From Cyrtodaria siliqua (lineage: Eukaryota > Mollusca > Bivalvia > Adapedonta > Hiatellidae), in NCBI GenBank assembly GCA_037043455.1, contig JAWPHD010004391.1:124001-188000 (forward strand): DNA of 64,000 nt. The letters are read 5' to 3'. The notes beneath the pieces were generated by a model. That model did no database searches. It worked only from the letters and a program-made list of their open reading frames with translations, and was not told the DNA's origin. Both the position numbers and the translations under genes were made by a program. Of this stretch, positions 45,090-55,531 are shown one piece after another; position 1 is the stretch's first letter, and each line of letters begins with the position of its first letter.

Positions 45090-45335
45090 ATAACGTATAA
45101 TACAGCTATGTGAGATTGCAAGCAGGTAAAGTTGATGTTGTTCGGTTAGCTACATCTGCAAACAATTTCCTTGACGTTCTTGATAACAATTACAATGAGC
45201 GTCAAATTTCATCTATGAGTACGCATGATGTTTTCACATTACATACAATCTTACCACACAACGTTATCAATAAAGGGTTTATTGCTCTTATTCAAAATAG
45301 TTTCTCTAGAAGAAAAACTACATTTTTGGACTAGT
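45090..45335 (+). pseudogene. Penelope-like RT fragment
   Basis: The frame reads ISSMSTHDVFTLHTILPHNV and then INKGFIALIQNSFSRRKTTF. This matches the Penelope-like RT region containing ISTYDFSxLYTTLPHNLI, also seen (minus strand, diverged) at 46898-47206. It is short and isolated. A matching, more broken copy is in block B at about 60030-60160. Confidence 0.65.
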
Positions 45336-45634
45336 ACACTATTAAATTATTTATATTAACAAACAGTTAGACAATTACAGTAGGTTTCTGAAGCACTAAC
45401 ATTCCTGTTAGGTAATAATTATGTCACGCATACACACAATGGATACGAAGTTTGCACATGTTGTCGCAGATTTGTTTTTGTATTGATAAGAATGAGGGTT
45501 CATAATGAGATATTCACCAACTATTTAGGCTCATGATGCCATCTAAGCTTTTAATAACAATACGTCACTGTGTTTGATTGGTATGCTGAACATCGACACT
45601 CTTTTCTTTTTACTCTGTAAATATATTTATTTCC

Positions 45635-47385
45635 TTTAAAGAAATATAAAAAGATCGGACAGGCAAAGCAGCATTCAAGCAGGACAGTCAACCACAAAAC
45701 ACAGCAACAAACACGCAAACAGACAAACAAGACGACCAAAGTAATGTTAAATGCAAACGACACCACAAACACAAAAGGGTTGACAATAGGGCTACCACCT
45801 TGGAACGGTCAGTGTCAAAGTAGGCCACTGGGATTTAAACCGGTTCTAGGGTGCACCAAACCTCACACTTACCCTACTGTCATCCCATTAAAACAGGACA
45901 GTGTAAATAAAGAAATCCCCGCCATGATCTAATCTCTAACCAACAAGGCAGCATCAATAGGCAATATAAGTAAAACACAAATATGCTCGTGTAAATATAA
46001 TACAAAAAACAATAGCATAGAAAGCCACAATGAAGGTTCTCAATGACTTGGCAGAAGCCAGAGCAACAAGAGAATACACCATTAAGGCACGACAAGAAAG
46101 ATCATAGACAAACATCAAAGGCCACCGTCCCACTGGGTTTTAGGTAGGCGTCATCATAGGGTCCACAGCCTGTCCGGTCATCGTACAGTTAAAGAGGAAG
46201 GCATAGTGGCGAACTGTAAAAGGATCCACCACCAAGCATGAAGTACGTTGCAAAATGATAGGGTCATAACCTCTTTTGATAAACTTTTTTAACAAAGATA
46301 GTATGAAAGTGATCATGACCAAGAATCTTACGAAGTTTATAAATCACATCACCATAGAAGTCAGGTTGTGATAGTCGTTGTCGCAGAAGAGTCTTTAAAT
46401 TTTTTTTATATTTGGTAAGAAGATCAGGGTTACGATTATAAAATTTTGCAAAGGTTTTACGAAGTTTATGGTAACGGTAACCCTCATTGAGTAGCTTTTT
46501 AGTTATACAAAGATTACGAATATTAAAGTCCTCAACTCGAGTACAGCTCTTAAAAAACGAATAAGTTGAGACACATACACTTAATATGTCATCCAGATAC
46601 CGAGAGGTGTCATTAAAGGCTTCTATAACATTTGCTTGGGTATCTGGTGAAAGACACAACATGAAATACTTTCATAAAAATAAAAACAAATCTGCGACAA
46701 GTGGTGCACAGTTCGTACCCATAGGGATACCAACAATTTGTCTATAAACGGTGGTTCCATACCTGACGAAAATAGTATCTAATAGGAAGATGAGTGCTTC
46801 ACAAACTTCAAAGCAAGTCAACATAGTATAATTGTCTAAAGTGCCGTTAGTAAAAAACGCTTTAATATTATTACATGCCAAAAATGTAGAATTTTCCTTA
46901 GCGAATGTTTTTTGAATAAGAAAAAAATTTAGCAGAGAAGTCATAAGTGCTTATTGATGAAACTTGACCTTTATTTAAAATTGTATCAAGAACGTCTCCT
47001 GAATTTTTTATAGACCAAAATAAATTAATCCCAGAGTTTTCATAAGTTTTATCACAATATAGTTTAACGTGATCTTTAACAGCAGTAAGACAAGAAGTTA
47101 AAAGTTTGGAGTTCGAAATAAAGCGAGCCTTATACGGATTTTTATGTAATTTAGGAATCCAGTACATAGTAGGCAGTTTATTTTGCTTTTCGTTTACACC
47201 AGCCAAGGCGGTAGCCCTGTTGTCAACCCTTTTGTGTTTGTGATGTCGTTTGCATTTATTATTGCTTTTGCCTTCTTGTTTGTCTGTTTGCGTGTTTGTT
47301 TCTGTGTTTTGTGGTTGACTGTCCTCCTTGAATGCTACTTTCCCTGTCCGATCTTTTTATATTTCTTTGAAAGTATTGCACCGAG
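45635..47385 (-). mobile_element. Penelope-like element insertion with inverted ends
   Basis: Minus-strand frames give a Penelope-like reverse transcriptase in order. 47206-46898 has LPTMYWIPKLHKNPYKARFI and SISTYDFSAKFF. 46944-46672 has ACNNIKAFFTNGTLDNY and RQIVGIPMGTNCAPLVADLF. 46662-46264 has EAFNDTSRYLDDILSV, then, after an internal deletion, VEDFNIRN and EGYRYHKLRKTFAKFY. 46322-46140 has CLVVDPFTVRHYAFLFNCTM. The YLDD catalytic motif is kept but frameshifts and a deletion inactivate it. The 3' UTR runs 46140 to about 45750. Sequences at 45635-45830 and 47205-47385 are inverted repeats of each other, as in many Penelope-like copies. Block B lacks this insertion. Confidence 0.85.
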
Positions 47386-47429
47386 TGAAAGCCCACTAAA
47401 GCTAATATTTCTGATACTTTATTGTTGAT

Positions 47430-47658
47430 AGTGTTAATTTGTGTATTGGGTTGACCGTGTTCTGTGACGGGTACATTTCCTGTTAGACGTTAATACCTAA
47501 TTATTTTATGGGCTATATTCTTCTCAAATAACTAATTGCCATTAACTTCGCAAAACCCTTAATTCTTACGGATGGCGGGAGGTGTACAGTACTGGTTCTA
47601 CCCAGGAAAAGTGAGTGGTCTGCCTCCACCACAAAAAATCGACCGTCATATATAAACT
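47430..47658 (+). mobile_element. Penelope-like end plus SINE family 1 body at the junction of A
   Basis: TTGACCGTGTTCTGTGACGG, TACATTTCCTGTTAGACG and then the SINE body TTCTTACGGATGGCGGGAGG through AATCGACCGTCATATATAAA. The SINE stops abruptly at 47658, where block B begins with CATTGCATTTAATAGCC. The full SINE tail survives only at the end of block B (60746-60890). Confidence 0.75.
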
Positions 47659-48029
47659 CATTGCATTTAATAGCCGTATGCATGGCAAATGCTGACGTTG
47701 CCTTTTTATTTTTATTATATAAATATATATGTATATGTATTGGGTTTTACTAATAAACAGTGACACCTGGCAGATTAAATACACAAGAAACCAGAAGCAA
47801 TACTATTACATCAGCTTTTAATGTAAATACTTACTAAACTATTAATCAAACTTTAAAAAAATAAATATTTGCACACACGTTACATTAGCATTTGCTTAAA
47901 TTTTCTGAAAAGTGTTAGCTATTTTTCGGGAAATAAAATCTTATAATTTCCCCTGGATATTTACATGTTAAATCCAAGCTGATACTAACTGTGCTTACAT
48001 AGTAATTGTATGTATTATTTTCTTTACAG

Positions 48030-48120
48030 TGATTGTCGGAGAAATAATGAATTTTCTGGCGTACTTATTTGCCCCGGCCACCCTGGTCACACCGCTGGGA
48101 GCACTCAGTGTCATTACAAG
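48030..48120 (+). CDS. NIPA-like: NIPA exon 3B
   Basis: Same 91-bp exon as 3A, with acceptor TTTACAG and donor ACAAG|GTACGC. Two silent changes. Phase 1 entry is compatible with exon 2. Confidence 0.85.
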
Positions 48121-51100
48121 GTACGCTGCCTAAATGCAGGAATTTTTATGCACATGTAACAGACCTGTAGATTGACATTTGACTGTTTTTCCCAACTGTG
48201 GTAGAAGTTTTTCCCAATCAGAAAGCACCAGTCTCTAAGAATTTGAGAAAAGGCATTAATTCTGATATGTAGTTTTGTCTGTTAAGTCAGTTTTGACTGA
48301 GAAGTCAGTAATTATAATAATGGATGAAAATATATCAATGCATATTATTTTCAATTTCTTAAATCTGACATCTTTTTCCAAAATGAGAAATAAAAGCGTT
48401 CTTTTCCCCCAAAATGGACAGGTCCTGGGCCTCTTCCAAATTTTGTAGTAAAAAACACCTGCAATGTATTGATAATGCAAATCGTTTATTTCTTGATTGT
48501 TATTATCATTATTTTATTTATTTATTTTTGGCGTGGAGAGTGGGGCATTTTTTCTTTAAAATTATGCAAAAAAAGTTTCGGACACGCCGACTAACCTTCC
48601 AGTACATGTCTTTAAGTTTTGTATCAGTTTATTGTTTTTACTAGTTATCATATTGGTAAAGACATACATTTTAAACCAACAGTAACCATAACTGTCAGTG
48701 CGTTTTGGAAGACCATTAGGCCTATGATTATGAGAAACAAGCCCTACTGATTCGACTGGCTTGACAATTTCAAGAAACCATCTTCACTGGTCCAATTCCT
48801 AATAAAGGGGTTTTCTCTGCTGTAACAATAACTTAATATAATGTGTAGGAGGTGCTTTAGGACTGCTCATGTTCAAACAATATACATGAAACACGTGTAT
48901 TCATGTAGAATTTATTTTAAAAAATATTTGTTTTTAGTTAAATGACATCTTTGCGCCTTCAAGTGATTACTTTTTTATCAGTGAATAAACATTTTTACAG
49001 AAAAATAAAGTACATTTCAAAAAGATTGTGATTCATAAATTGTTGGAGTATGATTAATAAATTGTGCCTCAATTTTATTATTTTAATATAACTATATATA
49101 CTTAACCTTTCCACAGCGCCATGATGGCCTCATACTTCCTGAAAGAAAAGCTGAATCTGCTGGGTAAGATTGGTTGTCTGCTGTGTATGATGGGAGCGAC
49201 CCTGATCGTTGTACACTCGCCCCAGGAACAGGAAATACAGACCATGGAAGAATTGCTGCAACGAATACTGGAACCAGGTAAACATCAGATAGAGTAATAT
49301 GTGAATGAGCGTGTAAATAGACGAATAGGGAAAAAAGTAAACATTTACAGGCGGAGTAATAAAAGAATGAACGTGAAAAAGACAAACAGGAAAGCAGGTA
49401 AACATAATGCCAGTCGGAGTAATGTAATATTAAACGTGTAAAGAGACGAACAGGGGAACCAGGTTACCATTGTCAGGTGGAGTAAAATAAGAATGTGCGT
49501 GTACAGACGCGAAAGGGGAACCAGGTTAACATTGTCAGTTGGAGTAATATAAGAATGTGCGTGTACAGACCCGAACAGGGGAACCAGGTTAACATTGTCA
49601 GTTGGAGTAATATAAGAATGTGCGTGTACAGACGCGAACAGGGGAACCAGGTTAACATTGTCAGGTGGAGTAATATAAGAATGTGCGTGTACATACGCGA
49701 ACAGGGGAACCAGGTTAACATTGTCAGGTGGAGTAATATAAGAATGTGCGAGTACAGACGCGAACAGGGGAACCAGGTTAACATTGTCAGTTGGAGTAAT
49801 ATAAGAATGTGCGTGTACAGACGCGAACAGGGGAACCAGGTTAACATTGTCAGGTGGAGTAAAATAAGAATGTGCGTGTACAGACGCGAACAGGGGAACC
49901 AGGTTAACATTGTCAGGTGGAGTAATATAAGAATGTGCGTGTACAGACGCGAAGAGGGGAACCAGGTTAACATTGTCAGGTGGAGTAATATAGTATGTGC
50001 GTGTACAGACGCGAACAGGGGAACCAGGTTAACATTGTCAGGTGGAGTAATATAAGAATGTGCGTGTACAGACGCGAAGAGGGGAACCAGGTTAACATTG
50101 TCAGGTGGACTAAAATAAGAATGTGCGTGTAGAGACGCGAACAGGGGAACCAGGTTAACATTGTCAGGTGGAGTAAAATAAGAATGTGCGTGTACAGACG
50201 CGAACAGGGGAACCAGGTTAACATTGTCAGGTGGAGTAAAATAAGAATGTGCGTGTACAGACGCGAACAGGGGAACCAGGTTAACATTGTCAGTTGGAGT
50301 AATATAAGAATGTGCGTGTACAGACGCGAACAGGGGAACCAGGTTAACATTGTCAGGTGGAGTAATATAAGAATGTGCGTGTACAGACGCGAGCAGGGGA
50401 ACCAGGTTAACATTGTCAGTTGGAGTAATATAAGAATGTGCGTGTACAGACGCGAACAGGGGAACCAGGTTAACATTGTCAGGTGGAGTAATATAAGAAT
50501 GTGCGTGTACAGACGCGAACAGGGGAACCAGGTTAACATTGTCAGGTGGAGTAAAATAAGAATGTGCGTGTACAGACGCGAACAGGGGAACCAGGTTAAC
50601 ATTGTCAGGTGGAGTAATATAAGAATGTGCGTGTACAGACGCGAACAGGGGAACCAGGTTAACATTGTCAGGTGGAGTAATATAAGAATGTGCGTGTACA
50701 GACGCGAACAGGGGAACCAGGTTGTCAGGTGGAGTAATATAAGAATGTGCGTGTAGAGACGCGAACAGGGGAACCAGGTTAACATTGCCAGGTGGAGTAA
50801 TATAAGAATGTGCGAGTACAGTAGCGAACAGGGGAACCAGGTTAACATTGTCAGGTGGAGTAATATAAGAATGTGCGTGTAGAGACGCAAACAGGGGAAC
50901 CAGGTAAACATTGTCAGGTGGAGTAAAATAAGAATGTGCGTGTACAGACGCGAACAGGGGAACCAGGTTAACATTGTCAGGTGGAGTAATATAAGAATGT
51001 GCGTGTACAGACGCGAACAGGGGAACCAGGTTAACATTGTCAGGTGGAGTAAAATAAGAATGTGCGTGTACAGACGCGAACAGGGGAACCAGGTTAACAT

Positions 51101-54100
51101 TGTCAGGTGGAGTAATATAAGAATGTGCGTGTACAGGCGCGAACAGGGGAACCAGGTTAACATTGTCACGTGGAGTAAAATAAGAATGTGCGTGTACATA
51201 CGCGAACAGGGGAACCAGGTTAACATTGTCAGGTGGAGTAATATAAGAATGTGCGTGTACATACGCGAACAGGGGAACCAGGTTAACATTGCCAGGTGGA
51301 GTAATATAAGAATGTGCGTGTACAGACGCGAACAGGGGAACCAGGTTAACATTGTCAGGTGGAGTAATATAAGAATGTGCGTGTACATACGCGAACAGGG
51401 GAACCAGGTTAACATTGCCAGGTGGAGTAATATAAGAATGTGCGTGTACAGACGCGAACAGGGGAACCAGGTTAACATTGCCAGGTGGAGTAAAATAAGA
51501 ATAAGCATGTACAGACGCGAACAGGGGAACCAGGTTAACATTGCCAGGTGGTGTAATATAAGAATGTGCGTGTACAGACGCGAACAGGGGAACCAGGTTA
51601 ACATTGCCAGGTGGAGTAATATAAGAATGTGCGTGTACATACGCGAACAGGGGAACTAGGTTAACATTGTCAGACGGAGTAATATAATAATTAGCGTGTA
51701 AAGAGACGAACAGGGAACCAGGTTAACATTGTCAGGTGGAGTAATATAAGAATGTGCGAGTACAGACGCGAACAGGGGAACCAGGTTAACATTGTCAGTA
51801 GGAGTAATATAAGAATATGCGAGTACAGACGCGAACAGGGGAACCAGGTAAACATTGTCAGTCGGAGTAATATAAGAATGTGCGAGTACAGACGCGAACA
51901 GGGGAACCAGGTTGACATTGTCAGGTGGAGTAATATAAGAATGTGCGTGTACAGACGCGAACAGGGGAACCAGGTAAACATTGTCAGTCGGAGTAATATA
52001 AGAAGGTGCGTGTACAGACGCGAACAGGGGAACCAGGTTAACATTGTCAGGTGGCGTAATATAAGAATGTGCGAGTACAGACGCGAACAGGGGAACCAGG
52101 TTAACATTGCCAGGTCGAGCATTGTCAGGTGGAGTAATATAAGAATGTGCGTGTACAGACGTGAACAGGGGAACCAGGTTAACATTGTCAGGTGGAGTAA
52201 TATAAGAATGTGCGAGTACAGACGCGAACAGGGGAACCAGGTTAACATTGTCAGACGGAGTAATATAAGAATGTGCGAGTACAGACGCGAACAGGGGAAC
52301 AGGTTAACATTGCCAGGTGGAGTAATATAAGAATGTGCGTGTACAGACGCGAACAGGGGAACCAGGGTAACATTGTCAGACGGAGTAATATAATAATGAG
52401 CGTGTAAAGAGACGAACAAGGAACCAGGTTAACATTGTCAGGTGGAGTAATATAAGAATGTGCGAGTACAGACGCGAACAGGGGAACCAGGTTAACATTG
52501 TCAGGTGGAGTAATATAAGAATGTGCGTGTACAGACGCGAACAGGGGAACCAGGTTAACATTGTCAGACGGAGTAATATAATAATGAGCGTGTAAAGAGA
52601 CGAACAGGGAACCAGGTTAACATTGTCAGGTGGAGTAATATAAGAATGTGCGAGTACAGACGCGAACAGGGGAACCAGGTTAACATTGTCAAGTGGAGTA
52701 ATATAAGAATGTGCGAATACAGACGCGAACAGGGGAACCAGGTTAACATTGTCAGTTGGAGTAATATAAGAATGTGCGTGTACAGACGCGAACAGGGGAA
52801 CCAGGTTAACATTGTCAGTTGGAGTAATATAAGAATGTGCGAGTACAGACGCGAACAGGGGAACCAGGTTAACATTGTCAGGTGGAGTAATATAAGAATG
52901 TTCGAGTACAGACGCGAACAGGGGAACCAGGTTAACATTGTCAGACGGAGTAATATAAGAATGTGCGAGTACAGACGCGAACAGGGGAACCAGGTTAACA
53001 TTGCCAGGTGGTGTAATATAAGAATGTGCGTGTACAGACGCGAACAGGGGAACCAGGTTAACATTGTCAGACGGAGTAATATAATAATGAGCGTGTAAAG
53101 AGACGAACAGGCAACCAGGTTAACATTGTCAGGTGGAGTAATATAATAATGAGCGTGAAAAGAGACGAACAAGGGAACCAGGTTAACATTGTCAGACGGA
53201 GTAATATAATAATGAGCGTGTAAAGAGACGAACAGGGGAACCAGGTTAACATTGTCAGGGGGAGTGACATAAGAGAATGTGCGTGTACAGACGCGAACAG
53301 GCAACCAGGCAAACAATGTCAGGCAGAGTAATATAATAATTAGCATGTACGAACAAGCAACCAGGTAAACAATGTCAGGCGGGGTAATATAATAATTAGC
53401 GTGTAAAGAGACGAACATGCAACCAGGTAAACAATGTAAGGCGGAGTAATATAACAATTAGCTTGTAATGAGACGAACAGGCAACCAGGTAAGCAATGTC
53501 AGTCTGAGTAATATAATAATTAGCGCGTAAAGAGACGAACAGGCAACAAGGTAAACAATGTCAGGCGGGGTAATATAATAATTAGCCTGTAAAGAGACGA
53601 ACACGCAACCAGGAAAACAATGTCAGGCGGAGTAATATAACAATTAGCTTGTAATGAGACGAACAGGCAACTATGTAAACAATGTCAGACGGAGTAATAT
53701 AAGAGTGAAAATGTCATGAGACAAACACGGTTCCGGGTAAACATTGTCAGATGGGCAGAGTAACATATGAATGAAAGTGTAATGCAACGGAAAAAAGAAC
53801 CAGGCGATTAATGTCAGCATGAGGGTATAAAACGGTAAATAATACCAGGTGGAGTTTTACAAGAAAGAGAGTGTAAATAAATGAAAGCATATGCAAACTA
53901 CGTTGGAGACACCAAGTGTTTTTCATGTTTTTTGGTGTCCCATACTTTGCTTTTCCTGGTACATGTTACTTGTTGTGTATGCGTGTGTTTTGCTTGACTG
54001 TGTTCTGTGCATGCTGCATTTCCTGATAGAATTTTACACCTACTTTCATGAAAAGTAAACTGCATCTAAGAACTTGTTCGAGACACTGCAGTATGGTTTA

Positions 54101-55531
54101 CTATTTACCGCATATAATCGTTGTTTAAACAATAGTTTACGAGAGATAGGCGTAATGAGCGTTAGAGAATGAGTGAAGACACTATTGAAGCTGTCCTAGA
54201 GATAAACGAAACCAACCCTGATAAAACGGTTACATACCAAAACAGTTTGTATATGATAGCTATATACAGAAGCATACGCTATTATATGTATAACGTTTTA
54301 AGCAATTGCCGTCGACGCCGTAAACAGATTGATTTAGTTGTCTTGGTTAAAACTTAAAAGTAATGAATGGATTATTTCAGAGTTGAACAGTTAAAAGCAT
54401 TTCTACTGTGTTGTATATAGTTTTTAATTGTAAATTAAACGTCTTGACCGTTTGTGAAGAAACAAATTTAAAACCGGAAGCACGTGACCGTATTTTTTTT
54501 TTTGAAAGTATTTCTGACCATCCCCATTTAGTTCATCGACATAATAATGAAGTTTTCCTCTTTGTTTATTTATAAATTGATTTTCTATCTGTCTTTTTGA
54601 TTTGGATAGCAGGTGTTCTGTCTCAGCCAATCGGAAACAATAACAGAATGTCGGCAAATGTCAAACTTTGTTTAAGAGAACTGTTCTGGACGTTTGTTTT
54701 GAAAACAAACAAGCGTCGCAGATGATCTACACTACATATCTTGCAACTGAGTTATTTCATTTTACTTTTTCAGGTGTCATAGTGACGTGTGTTGTGTTGA
54801 TAGGCATTGCTCTGATCACCATAATATTTCTGGCGCCAAGGTATGGACAAAAGAATGTGTTGGTGTATGTTACGGTGTGCTCCACCTTAGGCTCGTTCAC
54901 CGTCATGGGTGCCAAAGGAGTAGGTGTGGCTATCAAAGAAACCATTAATGGACGAAATGAGTTTTTAAATGTACTTACATATGTGATGATAGCCATTGTG
55001 ATAGGATGCAGTTTAATAGAACTTGTTTTTCTAAACAAAGCATTAGACACGTTCAATACAGCGATAGTAACCCCTACATACTATGTTTTGTTTACATCGT
55101 GTGTTGTAATGTTCTCCTTAGTTTTGTTCAAGGAGTTCGGCAGCATGTCATTGGAAGACATCATGGGAGACTTCATTGGTTTCTTGACAATTGTGTGTGG
55201 TATATTCTTACTTAACGCATTTAAAAACATGGATGTGTCGCTTAGAAACTTACCTAAAGCTCAGAAGAGGACATTATCTCATAGTTCTCAAAATGGCGAC
55301 GTCCTGACAATCGGAAACCATGACGACCATCATCTTCTCGAGGAGAACGAGAACAACAGTCACGATGAGGATAATCAGATAGAAACCGTGGCAGAGTTTG
55401 ATAATCAGATAGGAACCGTGACTGTGTTCGTGGATGAAGACGACGAATCAACAAAGATATTTCAGGACGAGCCAACAAAGTTCACAGACGTCTATACTCC
55501 AGACAGGAACAGTAACATACCAGTTGTATGA
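48030..55531 (+). CDS. NIPA-like: NIPA exons 3B-5B, duplicated 3' cassette
   Basis: Exons 48030-48120 (91 bp), 49117-49277 (161 bp) and 54774-55531 (758 bp) have the same lengths, phases and splice sites as 3A-5A. They contain no frameshift or stop. No exon 1 or 2 precedes them. To be translated as a transporter, 3B must be joined to exon 2 at 32110, skipping cassette A across a 15.9-kb intron. The coding differences I found are six silent changes and five replacements (V396E, E402G, A405T, M408V, N416K), all five in the cytoplasmic tail. The intact frame suggests selection or very recent origin. It could also be a silent partial copy or an assembly duplicate. Confidence 0.7.
48121..49116 (+). 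other. NIPA intron 3B
   Basis: 996 bp, GT...AG. It shows the empty SINE site at about 48875-48880. Otherwise colinear with intron 3A. Confidence 0.8.
49117..49277 (+). CDS. NIPA-like: NIPA exon 4B
   Basis: 161 bp, one silent change (TAC TTC versus TAC TTT) relative to 4A. Same donor, GGAACCAG|GTAAAC. Confidence 0.85.
49278..53745. repeat. 63-bp minisatellite in intron 4B, about 70 units
   Basis: Same unit as array A and also starting at the exon 4 donor. It differs in unit composition and lacks the 244-bp higher-order repeat. It contains runs of GGTGGAGTAAAATAAG variants not frequent in A. The right part changes to the GACGAACAGGCAACCAGGTA type, as in A. Frames up to 554 residues are artefacts of the 21-codon period. 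Confidence 0.95.
54169..54357 (+). CDS. Small open frame in intron 4B, unknown
   Basis: Same 62-residue predicted protein as at 38837-39025, with one silent base difference. No recognised domain. It is probably not a gene, but recorded because it is unchanged in both blocks. Confidence 0.2.
   Translation: MSEDTIEAVLEINETNPDKTVTYQNSLYMIAIYRSIRYYMYNVLSNCRRRRKQIDLVVLVKT
54774..55531 (+). CDS. NIPA-like: NIPA terminal exon 5B
   Basis: 758 coding bp, acceptor TTTTTCAG|GTGTCA, ends ...NSNIPVV and TGA. Its frame is open upstream through the acceptor to an ATG at 54668, because the TAA present in copy A near 39417 reads TTA here. All five amino-acid differences from 5A lie in the acidic tail. Confidence 0.88.

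Larger units (their letters stand above)
32128..47658. repeat. Tandem duplication block A (contains exons 3A-5A)
   Basis: This block matches 47659-60840 in order and orientation, including introns, exons, intronic minisatellite, downstream small frames and a terminal SINE body. The first shared sequence is CATTGCATTTAATGGCCGTA at about 32128, 18 bp after exon 2. Large differences are indels: a 212-bp SINE and a Penelope-like insertion in A, a deletion near the left end of B, and extra sequence in B near 56440-56750. Either a real head-to-tail duplication or misassembled haplotypes would look like this. Confidence 0.85.

Noticed and set aside
49473..53457. Long ORFs (up to 554 residues) in array B
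   Set aside because: Same explanation as for array A: repeat periodicity, not coding.
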